Source: CAZEAP01 sp964510315
GTDB lineage: Bacteria > Planctomycetota > Brocadiia > SM23-32
Assembly: GCA_964510315.1 (NCBI GenBank)
Contig: CAZEAP010000042.1
Location: 1-22,927 of the forward strand
Length of the DNA: 22,927 nt
Direction: 5' to 3'
The notes under the pieces were generated by a model. It saw only the letters and a list, made by a program, of their open reading frames with translations, was not told the origin of the DNA and made no database searches. Made by a program: the position numbers and the translations under genes. Below are positions 15,525-22,927 of the stretch, in pieces; the stretch's first letter is position 1, and every line of letters starts with the position of its first letter.

Positions 15525-17716
15525 ACGGCGACAGCAGCGATAACAACGGCGCCCGCAAGCTTCCACCCATGTCCGATACGGTGGACCCGATTACGCATTT
15601 GCTGCGGGCCCGCGCGCTGGATCCCCCCCGCGACCCCGGCCAGTTGGCCTGCCTCGACCGGTTCGAAGTGCTTCGTCTCATCGGCAGCGGGGGGATGGCC
15701 TTCGTGCTGCTGGCCCGCGATCCGACCTCGCAGGACCTGGTGGCCGTTAAGCTGCTTAAGCCCGAACTGAGGACCAATCGCCGTTCGGTCCAGTGGTTCC
15801 TCGTGGAAGCACGCCACATGTCCCGAATGGCGCATCCGAACGGGATGCCCGTTTTGGAGGTCTCCGACCGATCGGAGGCTCCCTACTTTGTCCTTCCCTA
15901 TGCGCAGCGGGGCAGCCTGGCGGGGCTTCTCCGCGACGGGCGCCCTCTGGAGCGGTCGACCATACTGCGGGTGGCGCGCGATGTCGCCGAAGGCCTCGCC
16001 TACGCACACGGGAAGGGACTGATTCACCGCGATATAAAGCCCAGCAATATCCTTCTGGTTCAGGACGGCCGGGCTCGCGTCACTGACTTCGGCCTCTCCA
16101 GAACCCTTTATACCGATCCGGACCTCGACGTCCGCCTCAGCCACTGCATAGGCACCGCCCCCTACATGTCGCCGGCTGTGGCCGCCGGCCACGCGGAGGA
16201 CACCCGCTGCGACATATACTCCTACGGCGCCGTCCTCTACGAGATGCTCACCGGTCGCCGGCCGTATGAGGGCGAAAGCGGCGGGGAAGTGGTCGACGCC
16301 ATCATTGCCGGGCCACCTCGTCCCATACGTCGCCTCAATCCCCAGGCGCCGCCACCCCTGGTTGCCGTGGCCGAGGGAGCGATGGCCCGGAAGCTGAGGA
16401 ACCGCTACGCGGAAATGGGCGACGTGCTGGCGGATATCCGGCGCATAGAGGCGGGGAAGCGCCCACTCGGCCCCCACGATGCCAGCGGGAATCAGCCCAA
16501 GCCCAGGCACTGGCTGCTGGCACTGGGCATCTTCCTTCCGGTTCTGTTGCTTGCGGGGGCGCTTGCCGCAGTGCTGGGTGCCACCGACCAGCGCAGGCCC
16601 CCGAACGGCCAGGAATCGGGCCCCCTGGAAATGCCCGTCGCCGAACCCGGGCGGCCGCGGACGGGAGCGCCCTCCCCCCAACCCCCCGCCTTTACGCCAA
16701 ACGACCTCCACGCCGCCCTGAAGGCCCAGAATCCAGACTACAACGGCCACGCGACCTGCATAATCCGGCACGGTCGACCCATCGAGGCGAGAGTCGACTC
16801 CTGTAACCTCCAGGATCTGAGTCCGCTGAAAGGGCTCGGGCTGAAAAGACTCAGTTGCCAGAGAAACCGCATATCCGACCTCTCGCCTCTCCGGGGGATG
16901 GAGCTGGAAGAGCTGTTCTGCCAGTACAACCGCATATCGGACCTTTCCCCTCTTCGGGGGATGCCCCTGATCGGGCTTCGATTCCGTAACAATCGCGTCG
17001 CCGACCTCTCTCCCTTGAGGGGGCTGCCCCTGCGCCACCTCCACTTCTCGAACAATCGCGCCGGCGACCTGCGACCGCTCCGGGGCATGCGCATCGAACA
17101 CCTCACAATTTCTGCCAACGGCGTCACCGACATATCACCTCTGGCGGGCATGCCGCTGGAGGTGCTCGCCGCCGGGAACAACCGCATCAGCGATCTGTCC
17201 CCGCTGCGGAGCATGGAACTGGAGCACCTGAACGTCCAGACCAATCGCATCGAGGACATCTCGGTTCTCCAGGGCATGCCCCTGGTCGGCTGCTCCTGTG
17301 ACGACAACGCAATCGAGAGCCTCGAGCCGCTGCGGGGAGCGCCCCTCGTCCTGCTGGAATGCGGGAGGAACCCGATATCCGACCTCGCGCCGCTTCAGGG
17401 GATGGAGCTGCGGGTCCTGGAGTGCGGTGAGACCGAGGTCAGTGACCTTTCCCCACTGCGGGACATGCCGCTGGAGGAGTTGGGCATTGCGGGGACGGAC
17501 GTCACCGATCTGTCGGTTCTGAAGACCCTACCCATCGAGCACCTCGCTTTCTCGCCCTTTGACATCAAGACGGACTTCAGTTTCCTCCGTGACCATCCCA
17601 CCCTGCGCTTCATAGACGTCGATCAGTTCCTGTCCGACGGCACCCGGCAGCCCGCCGAGCAGTTCTGGGAATGGTGGGATGAGTACGGAAGGCCCCCGCC
17701 GGGTCCCGGGAAGTAG
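15521..17716 (+). CDS. Receptor-type Ser/Thr kinase with transmembrane helix and 12 leucine-rich repeats
   Basis: This 731-residue protein has a cytoplasmic Hanks kinase (about 48-310), one transmembrane helix (331-353), a Pro-rich linker and an outward-facing LRR domain. The Gly loop GSGGMA spans 55-60. Lys77 binds ATP, HRDIKPSN starts at H169 and DFG lies at 189-191. The APE-type motif reads SPA (217-219), losing the usual Glu. DIYSYGAVLYEML follows. From 430 to 681 there are twelve LRRs of exactly 21 residues with consensus (I/V)SDLSPLRGMxLEhL....NR. The domain order suggests a receptor that senses a ligand or partner outside the membrane and phosphorylates cytoplasmic targets, perhaps the neighbouring sigma factor or small protein. 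The GTG start overlaps the preceding stop. A 30-residue polar leader precedes the kinase. Confidence 0.95.
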   Translation: MNGDSSDNNGARKLPPMSDTVDPITHLLRARALDPPRDPGQLACLDRFEVLRLIGSGGMAFVLLARDPTSQDLVAVKLLKPELRTNRRSVQWFLVEARHMSRMAHPNGMPVLEVSDRSEAPYFVLPYAQRGSLAGLLRDGRPLERSTILRVARDVAEGLAYAHGKGLIHRDIKPSNILLVQDGRARVTDFGLSRTLYTDPDLDVRLSHCIGTAPYMSPAVAAGHAEDTRCDIYSYGAVLYEMLTGRRPYEGESGGEVVDAIIAGPPRPIRRLNPQAPPPLVAVAEGAMARKLRNRYAEMGDVLADIRRIEAGKRPLGPHDASGNQPKPRHWLLALGIFLPVLLLAGALAAVLGATDQRRPPNGQESGPLEMPVAEPGRPRTGAPSPQPPAFTPNDLHAALKAQNPDYNGHATCIIRHGRPIEARVDSCNLQDLSPLKGLGLKRLSCQRNRISDLSPLRGMELEELFCQYNRISDLSPLRGMPLIGLRFRNNRVADLSPLRGLPLRHLHFSNNRAGDLRPLRGMRIEHLTISANGVTDISPLAGMPLEVLAAGNNRISDLSPLRSMELEHLNVQTNRIEDISVLQGMPLVGCSCDDNAIESLEPLRGAPLVLLECGRNPISDLAPLQGMELRVLECGETEVSDLSPLRDMPLEELGIAGTDVTDLSVLKTLPIEHLAFSPFDIKTDFSFLRDHPTLRFIDVDQFLSDGTRQPAEQFWEWWDEYGRPPPGPGK
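16808..17563 (+). repeat. Twelve tandem 63-base units coding for leucine-rich repeats
   Basis: The segment is exactly 12 x 63 bases with no indel between units, each coding a 21-residue LRR of the kinase-receptor. Units differ at the nucleotide level, most in the variable xL.h.. and asparagine-adjacent positions, so the array is diverged rather than freshly duplicated. Confidence 0.85.
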
Positions 17717-17969
17717 TCCCTCGACAGCGCGGCCCATGATGTCCCGCGTAGCTCCGCCCGAAGCCGACGCCGAATCATCGCCGCCACCCCGTTCCCGGCG
17801 GAGGCTCCGCGCATCACCTTGCAGGGAGGTGGCACGGGGAATACCATCTGCCGTTCCACGACGAGTGCGTCGCGGAGCCTCGGCGGCCGGAGCGAGGCGG
17901 TCAACCGGAACGCGACGCCTCGCGCGGCCATTCGAGGTGATCGTGTGTCTTCAAGGTCGGGAGTGACTG

Positions 17970-19439
17970 ATGCCAACGGACAGACCGAACATCCTGCTGT
18001 TCTTCACCGACCAGCACCGGCTCTCGGCGCTGGGCTGCTACGGCGAGACGCCCTGCCGGACGCCCAACATCGACCGGCTGGCGGAGGAGGGCGTGCGGTT
18101 CGAGACGGCCTACACCTGCTGCCCGGTCTGCACCCCCGCGCGGGCCTCGGTCATGACCGGCAGGCACATTCACGCCCACGGCATGCTCAGCAACACGCGA
18201 AACCTGGGCACCTGCGTGAGCGAACTTCCCGACGGCCCGCACCTGCTGTCCCGCCGTCTCGGCGACGCCGGCTACCGCTGCGGCTACACCGGCAAATGGC
18301 ACCTGGGGACGGCGTCCACCGAGTGGTTCGGCGAGCCCCAGCACAACGCGTTGCCGCGGCTGCGCGGGTTCGAAGGCCAGAACTTCCCGGGCCACGGGGG
18401 CGGCGGGTTCGGCTATCCCGAATACCAGGCCCACCTCCGGGAACACGGCTGGAAGCACGAGGTGCGCGGGGGAACCGACCTCTGGGGAAGCGGCATCCTG
18501 CAGGGTCCCGTTGAGTCGACGGTTCCCTACTTCCTGGCCGAACACACCATCGGCATGATCGACCGCCGGGCGGAAGCCGGGGAGCCGTTCTTCATCTGGC
18601 ACAACAACTGGGGGCCGCACGCACCGTATTTCGCCCCCGAGCGGTATTACGAGATGTACCGGAACGTCGAGATTCCGCGGTGGCCGAACTTCGAGTGGCC
18701 GGCACGGGAGGCCAACCGGCCCCACCAGGTGAAGGTCCACCCCCGGTCCGAAGAGCTGAGCTGGAACGACTGGGCGGAGGCCGTCCGCTACTACTACGCC
18801 TTCACCAGCCTCATCGACGATCAGATCGGACGCGTGCTGGACCACCTTGAGGAGATCGGGCAGGCCGAGAACACGGTCGTCATCTTCACCAGCGACCATG
18901 GCGAGACCCTGGGAAGCCACGGCGGCCTGACCGACAAGGGCTGGCACCACTTCGAGGAGATCCAGCGCATCGGCATGGTGATGCGTTACCCCGCGGGGTG
19001 GGGCGGGGGCGGACGCGCCCCGGGCACGGTGCTGCCGCACTGGGCCAGCCTGCTCGACGTGTATCCCACCATTTGCGAGCTGGCCGGCGCCGAGTGGGAC
19101 CCCGGCGCGGTGCACGGCCGGTCGCTGGTGCCGCTTCTGCGGGGAGAGGCCCCCGAGTGGCGGGAGGAGCTGTTCGTGGAGTTCTGCGGCGTCAACAGCC
19201 TTGCCACCAGCATGGTCACCTGTCGGCACGGCGACCTGAAATACGGCTGGAACTGCAGCAACCGCGACGAGCTGTACGACCTCTCCGAGGACCCGTGGGA
19301 GACCCGCGATCTGTCCGAGGAGCCGAGCCGGGCGGCCGACCTGCGGGAGATGCGCGAACGAACCGGCGGCTTCATGGACCGCACGGGCCATGGGGCCGCG
19401 AGGATGTTCCGCCGCAGCCGCCTCGGGCAGTGGCGGTGA
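17970..19439 (+). CDS. Sulfatase 6 (CTPAR-type)
   Basis: This 489-residue type I sulfatase has the formylglycine motif C-T-P-A-R at 54-58, with a second Cys pair just before it (C50-C51). D14-Q15 gives the first metal motif, GKWH lies at 108-111 and D309-H310 (SDHGE) is the second metal motif. The C-terminal subdomain contains the usual ELYDLSEDPWETRDLSEEP pattern. The ATG at 17970 has GGGAG at 17959-17963, six bases upstream. No signal peptide is present. It lies 253 bases after the LRR kinase, with no obvious promoter in between, and 187 bases before the SGNH gene. It is separated from the five-sulfatase operon by the regulatory block. The DQ and SDHGE pattern is closest to sulfatases 1, 3 and 4. 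Substrate unknown. Confidence 0.95.
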   Translation: MPTDRPNILLFFTDQHRLSALGCYGETPCRTPNIDRLAEEGVRFETAYTCCPVCTPARASVMTGRHIHAHGMLSNTRNLGTCVSELPDGPHLLSRRLGDAGYRCGYTGKWHLGTASTEWFGEPQHNALPRLRGFEGQNFPGHGGGGFGYPEYQAHLREHGWKHEVRGGTDLWGSGILQGPVESTVPYFLAEHTIGMIDRRAEAGEPFFIWHNNWGPHAPYFAPERYYEMYRNVEIPRWPNFEWPAREANRPHQVKVHPRSEELSWNDWAEAVRYYYAFTSLIDDQIGRVLDHLEEIGQAENTVVIFTSDHGETLGSHGGLTDKGWHHFEEIQRIGMVMRYPAGWGGGGRAPGTVLPHWASLLDVYPTICELAGAEWDPGAVHGRSLVPLLRGEAPEWREELFVEFCGVNSLATSMVTCRHGDLKYGWNCSNRDELYDLSEDPWETRDLSEEPSRAADLREMRERTGGFMDRTGHGAARMFRRSRLGQWR

Positions 19440-19468
19440 TCGTCCGGCCGCGCTTCCCCGCGCGGCAC

Positions 19469-19499
19469 TTGACAGCCCCCTTGTGCGGGCGGTTAGCAT
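19469..19499 (+). promoter_or_regulatory. Candidate sigma70-like promoter of the third operon
   Basis: A perfect TTGACA (19469-19474) is followed by TAGCAT (19494-19499), four of six matches to TATAAT, at a long 19-base spacing. Transcription would start near 19506, about 120 bases before the SGNH hydrolase ATG. Confidence 0.42.
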
Positions 19500-19626
19500 T
19501 ACTCCCCGCGTTGGAGGACCCGCCCGGATGGGCGGTTGCGCCCCTGTAGGCCAGGTGCGTGCCCCGATGAGCGCGGAGACCCACGAACCGCTCCGGCGAG
19601 TGACATCCCGCTGACTGAGGTGTTCC

Positions 19627-20286
19627 ATGAAGCTGAATCTGGAAAGAGGCCAGATGGTCGTCTTCGACGGGGACAGTCTGACCAACCGTCGCAGCGTCGG
19701 CAGCCCCGACACGTGGCCCTACCTTCGACTGATGAGCTGGGACAGGCCCTGGCCGGACATGATGGCCGAGATGCTGTTCTGCTGGCGAGCGGAGCTGAAT
19801 CTTTCCTTTTTCAACGCCGCCTCCGCGGGTTCCACCTGCCGGGGCATCGCCGAGCGGTTCGAAGACAACGTGCTCGCCCGCGAACCCGATTGGACTATCG
19901 CGTCGCTGGCGGGCAACGACGTCCGTGTCGGCGTCCCGACGGAGGAATTCCGCGCCACTATGACCCGGTATGCCGACCGGCTCGTCGAAGAGGCCGGCGC
20001 GCAGGTCCTCTTCTGGGGCCTCAGCGAGCACGGGCCCGACTACCCGAAGGCGGATACCATGGAGGGCCGGCGCGCTTTCTACGACATCCTCCGGGAGATC
20101 GCCGCCGCCGGGGAGGACGTGTATTACGCGGACCTCGGCCCGCGGCTGGCCGAGACGGCCCGACTGCTCCGGCAGCAGAGCGAGTGCCACACCATCTACG
20201 GAGACAACGGACACTTCAACGCCGTCGGCAACCTGATCATTGCCGGAGAGATGCTGCGTGTCTTCGGCGTCGTCGCCGAGCCGTGA
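19627..20286 (+). CDS. SGNH/GDSL-family hydrolase (second copy, probable esterase)
   Basis: This 219-residue protein has all four SGNH blocks intact: GDS with Ser17 (15-17), a Gly in the AASAGST segment (65-70), GND at 96-98 and DNGH at 193-196 giving Asp193 and His196. It would cleave acyl esters, plausibly acetyl groups on the sugar. There is no signal peptide. It shares little with the SGNH protein at 411-980 beyond the motifs, and unlike that one it keeps the oxyanion-hole Asn. The ATG at 19627 has GAGG at 19617-19620, six bases upstream. It is the first gene of a three-gene operon with a TIM-barrel and an MDR dehydrogenase, 49 bases before the former. Confidence 0.92.
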   Translation: MKLNLERGQMVVFDGDSLTNRRSVGSPDTWPYLRLMSWDRPWPDMMAEMLFCWRAELNLSFFNAASAGSTCRGIAERFEDNVLAREPDWTIASLAGNDVRVGVPTEEFRATMTRYADRLVEEAGAQVLFWGLSEHGPDYPKADTMEGRRAFYDILREIAAAGEDVYYADLGPRLAETARLLRQQSECHTIYGDNGHFNAVGNLIIAGEMLRVFGVVAEP

Positions 20287-20335
20287 CCTCGGCAACGTTC
20301 AGTATAGAGAGACCGAAAGAGAGGAGACGCGACCG

Positions 20336-21175
20336 ATGCGACTTGGTGGACCTATCTACGCCGACTGGGACGGTCCGGTTTCCTGGGCATCCGCGGTGCG
20401 GGAGGCCGGCTACGGGGCCGCGGGTTGCCCCCTGGGGCCGGAGGCCGACGACGAGACCGTGCTCGCCTTCGCCGAAGCTGCGCGAGAGGCGGACGTGGTG
20501 ATCGCCGAAGTCGGGGCCTTCGGAAATAATCCCATCAGCCCCGACCGGCAGGAGCGGGCCGAGGCGGTCCGGGCGTGCGCGGAGAAGCTTGAACTCGCCG
20601 AGCGCATCGGGGCGCGCTGCTGCGTCAACGTCGCCGGATCGCGCGGCAGCCGGTGGGCCGGCCCCCACCCGGAAAACCTCTCGGAGGAGGCCTTCGAGAT
20701 GACCGTCCGGTCGGTGCGCAAGATCATCGACGCCGTCCGCCCCCAACGCACCTTCTACACGCTGGAGACCATGCCCTGGGTCTTCCCCCATTCCGCCGAC
20801 AGCTACCTGCGACTGATCGAGGCCGTCGACAGGGATGCCTTCGCCGTTCATCTCGACCCGGTGAACCTGGTCAACAGCCCGGAGCGCTGCTACAGCTCCG
20901 GCCCCCTCATCAAAGAATGTTTCGGGAAGCTGGGGCCGCACATCAAGTCCTGCCACGCCAAGGACATCGCCCTCCGCGACGAACTGACGGTCCACCTCGA
21001 CGAGGTCCGCCCCGGCACCGGGTCCCTCGATTACCGGACGTTCCTGCGGGAGCTGAATGGCCTGGAACACGACGTGCCGTTGATGCTGGAGCACCTGCCG
21101 AACGAAGAGGAGTACAAAAAGGCCGCCGACCACATCCGGGCGGTGGCCGCGGACGTGGGGGTGCAGGTCAGATGA
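20336..21175 (+). CDS. Xylose isomerase-like TIM-barrel protein with complete metal site
   Basis: This 279-residue member of the sugar phosphate isomerase/epimerase (xylose isomerase-like) superfamily shows the full metal-ligand set: Glu144 (YTLETMPW), Asp174 (VHLDPVNLVN), His207 (SCHAKDI) and Glu252 (LMLEHLPN). It would catalyse isomerisation or epimerisation, or a keto-sugar dehydration, in sugar breakdown. The ATG at 20336 is preceded by GAGGAGA at 20321-20327. A longer open frame from 20240 overlaps the previous gene and is not preferred. The stop overlaps the dehydrogenase start (ATGA), so the two are translationally coupled. No signal peptide. It could act together with the dehydrogenase on one intermediate; the exact sugar is unknown. 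Confidence 0.9.
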   Translation: MRLGGPIYADWDGPVSWASAVREAGYGAAGCPLGPEADDETVLAFAEAAREADVVIAEVGAFGNNPISPDRQERAEAVRACAEKLELAERIGARCCVNVAGSRGSRWAGPHPENLSEEAFEMTVRSVRKIIDAVRPQRTFYTLETMPWVFPHSADSYLRLIEAVDRDAFAVHLDPVNLVNSPERCYSSGPLIKECFGKLGPHIKSCHAKDIALRDELTVHLDEVRPGTGSLDYRTFLRELNGLEHDVPLMLEHLPNEEEYKKAADHIRAVAADVGVQVR

Positions 21176-22158
21176 GCGACGGAGTGATGAAAGCGGTCCT
21201 GTTCACCGCGCGGCGACGGGCGGAGCTGCGCACCGTGGATTTCGACGGCTCGCCGCTCGGACCGACCGAGCTGCGGGGGAGCACCGTGGTGTCCCTGATC
21301 AGCCCCGGCACCGAGCTGAGCGGCGGCTTCCTCGGCGAAGACTTCCCCCGGCCGCCAGGCTACGCGGCGGTCTTCCGGATCGAGGAGACGGGCGGTGAGG
21401 TGAACGACGTATCGCCCGGCGACCTGGTCTTCACGATGGGCGCCCACCAGTCCCAACAGCGCTGCGATCGTCGGGAAGCCGTCAGGGTGCCGGGGGGCCT
21501 GCCCGCCGCCAGGGCCGTGGCGGCCCGGCTGATGGGCGTGAGCATGACCACGCTTGCCACCACCGCCGCGCGCTCCCGCGAATTGGTGCTGGTGACCGGG
21601 CTCGGTATCGTGGGCAACCTGGCCGCCCAGATATTCTCCACCTGCGCCTATCGGGTGGTGGGGGTGGAGCCGCGCCCCGAGCGGCGTGCGCTGGCGGAGA
21701 GCATCGGTCTGAAAGATGTCCGGGAATCCGTGCCGTTGGACGATGATGAGGTCCGCGGGCGGGTGGCGCTGGTGCTGGAGTGCTCCGGGCACGAGCAGGC
21801 CGCGCTGGACGGCTGCCGGGCGGTCCGGCGCAGCGGCGAGGTGGTCCTCATCGGGGTTCCGTGGCAGAGGCGAACGGACCTGCTCGCGCACGAGCTGCTG
21901 GACGCCGTCTTCCACCGCTACGCCGTGCTCCGCAGCGGCTGGGAGTGGGAGATACCCCGCCACTCCGATCAGTTCTCCCACCGGAGCATCTTCGGGAACT
22001 TCCGCACCGCGCTGCGGTGGCTCGAAGACGGCCGCGTGCGGGTGGACGGGCTGTACCCCGCCGTTTCTCCGGAAGACGCCGGGCGCGTATACGAAGATCT
22101 GCTTGAGAAGCGCGCCGACGGCCTGACGGCCGCCTTCGATTGGGGCGCCGTCGGCTGA
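21172..22158 (+). CDS. MDR-family dehydrogenase lacking visible zinc ligands
   Basis: This is a 328-residue medium-chain dehydrogenase/reductase with an N-terminal GroES-like domain and a Rossmann domain. The nucleotide-binding motif GLGIVG lies at 143-148 and an acidic residue, Glu166 (GVEPRPER), suggests NAD(H). The Cys-Gly and GHE zinc ligands of alcohol dehydrogenases are absent; the SLISPGTEL segment (41-49) occupies that place, and the four-Cys structural zinc lobe is also missing. It belongs with the SPGTEL subgroup that includes sugar-related and BchC-like enzymes. It probably oxidises or reduces a sugar hydroxyl/keto group. The ATG at 21172 overlaps the previous stop; an in-frame ATG at 21187 has GGAG only two bases away, so the upstream start is better. 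It is the last gene in the window. Confidence 0.88.
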   Translation: MSDGVMKAVLFTARRRAELRTVDFDGSPLGPTELRGSTVVSLISPGTELSGGFLGEDFPRPPGYAAVFRIEETGGEVNDVSPGDLVFTMGAHQSQQRCDRREAVRVPGGLPAARAVAARLMGVSMTTLATTAARSRELVLVTGLGIVGNLAAQIFSTCAYRVVGVEPRPERRALAESIGLKDVRESVPLDDDEVRGRVALVLECSGHEQAALDGCRAVRRSGEVVLIGVPWQRRTDLLAHELLDAVFHRYAVLRSGWEWEIPRHSDQFSHRSIFGNFRTALRWLEDGRVRVDGLYPAVSPEDAGRVYEDLLEKRADGLTAAFDWGAVG

Positions 22159-22518
22159 ACCCACTGCCTCCGATTCGCCGAAACCGACTCCGCAGTGTGA
22201 CTGAGCAAGGGATGAGTTACACTCGACGGCTCGGGTCCGCACGGTCCTGTGGGACTTCCCCGGTGCCCTGGCAGCCAGGACAATGACACCGTCCACCTAC
22301 AGGCATCGGATTCTCATCTCGGCGTCGCCCGCGGATACCTTCCCGTACTCAGTTATTCACCGCCATGGTGCGCTAATGCGTTCTCGTTGCACACCCAGGC
22401 ACTATGGTGTGAAAAACAAGGTTACTGGTTCATTAACCACCTCGCTCACCGATTGGGAATTTGCGTCGTATCCCGTCCCCCATAGCCGGATGCAGCGAAA
22501 TGGGTTCGTTTTCTAAGC

Positions 22519-22539
22519 GGGGGGTTGGGTTGGCCCCCC
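22519..22539. repeat. GGGGGG/CCCCCC hairpin
   Basis: A six-G run (22519-22524) and a six-C run (22534-22539) flank a 9-base loop, followed on the plus strand by TTTCC. It is about 360 bases after the MDR gene. It might terminate the third operon, but the T-run is short and the distance large. Confidence 0.35.
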
Positions 22540-22640
22540 TTTCCCCGAGGGCCGCGCACGCCGCGCGCAAATCGGAGCCAGACCCGCCCGCCGAATTGTG
22601 AACCGCCGCGATCGACGGGCGTCGTATTGTCAAAGAGCCG

Positions 22641-22661
22641 GTGGCGCCGCTCCGGCGCCAC
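22641..22661. repeat. Perfect 9-bp hairpin with three-base loop
   Basis: GTGGCGCCG (22641-22649) pairs perfectly with CGGCGCCAC (22653-22661) around CTC. Stem length and loop size match the hairpin at 126-146. No T-run follows. It is probably an intergenic palindromic repeat rather than a terminator. Confidence 0.5.
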
Positions 22662-22927
22662 ACCTATCACGGTACTCGTTCAGGGGCGCGCCGTCAAGGA
22701 ACGGCCGTATAGTTGCGCGGAGTGGGACGCATTCTTCCCGATGGGCATATCCGCCGTTGTGGGTCTCGTCCGTTTAAGATGCTTTTCCCGTGGTTTACGG
22801 ACACAACTCGCCGGGCTCCCTCATTCGGCCTTGCCGCAGGTGGTGCACCATGTCCGCGAGAGGAGAGCGGGGTGAGCCATTTGCGCTGATCGTAAGGCGG
22901 CGTTGTGTACGGAGTTGCCGGCAGGGC

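Larger units (their letters stand above)
22159..22927. other. Gene-free stretch at window end
   Basis: No gene is supported here. Short open frames give Arg/Pro/Ser-rich translations without motifs. The part from about 22290 to 22520 is visibly less GC-rich than the rest of the window. It holds a small palindrome TGGTT-CATT-AACCA (22426-22439) and two hairpins listed separately. No tRNA, attachment site or transposase remnant was recognised. It could be intergenic repeat DNA or the remains of a former gene. Confidence 0.55.

Noticed and set aside
16808..17563. 63-base tandem repeats considered as a CRISPR or satellite array
   Set aside because: The units are in frame, diverged and code for canonical LRRs; there are no spacers.
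22162..22197. CACTGC...GCAGTG stem as a terminator after the dehydrogenase
   Set aside because: Only 6 bp with a 24-base loop and no T-run; it is within what chance would give.
22525..22875. A 116-residue plus-strand open frame near the window end
   Set aside because: It is Arg/Pro-rich at the start with no motif, no ribosome-binding site was seen, and it contains the perfect hairpin at 22641-22661.

Overview
This is a GC-rich (roughly two-thirds G+C by eye) accessory region of a bacterial chromosome. The best guess for the host is a planctomycete or a related member of the PVC superphylum. The reasons are several cytoplasmic-type sulfatases in a row, two Hanks-type Ser/Thr kinases with C-terminal membrane anchors, an ECF-like sigma factor followed by a small conserved-looking protein and an LRR kinase, and uroporphyrinogen-decarboxylase-like and xylose-isomerase-like TIM barrels in a catabolic setting. 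No rRNA, tRNA, CRISPR array, transposase or phage gene was seen. The phylum is an inference from gene content; no marker gene is present.

Layout. Bases 1-410 hold no gene but contain four compact GC-rich inverted repeats. A leftward SGNH/GDSL hydrolase lies at 411-980. A 500-base divergent intergenic region follows, with a good sigma70-like promoter (1260-1288). A rightward operon of about 10.6 kb then runs from 1481 to 12125: a membrane-anchored Ser/Thr kinase, a small beta-rich protein, five sulfatases (the third broken by a one-base frameshift), a URO-D-like protein and a sugar isomerase-like TIM barrel. Gaps are 10-79 bases, or the genes overlap by 4 bases (ATGA/GTGA). A stem-loop at 12152-12176 separates this operon from convergent leftward genes.

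Regulatory block, 12162-17716. On the minus strand are an unrecognised 428-residue protein with HTH-like units and a HepT/DUF86-like protein whose catalytic motif is degraded. Divergently, on the plus strand, are an ECF-like sigma factor, a 177-residue protein of unknown function and a kinase-TM-LRR receptor with twelve exact 21-residue repeats. The sigma promoter contains two abutting inverted repeats.

The third block resumes catabolism: a sixth sulfatase (17970-19439), then after a candidate promoter (19469-19499) a second SGNH hydrolase, a second TIM barrel with an intact metal-ligand set, and an MDR dehydrogenase lacking zinc ligands. The last 769 bases hold no gene.

Taken together, the genes look like a locus for stepwise desulfation, de-esterification, isomerisation and oxidation of a sulfated, probably acylated carbohydrate. 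None of the sulfatases or SGNH hydrolases has a visible signal peptide, so the chemistry probably happens on imported oligosaccharides in the cytoplasm. Kinases and a dedicated sigma factor embedded in the locus suggest phosphorylation-linked control. No transporter, glycoside hydrolase or sulfatase-maturation enzyme is in the window.
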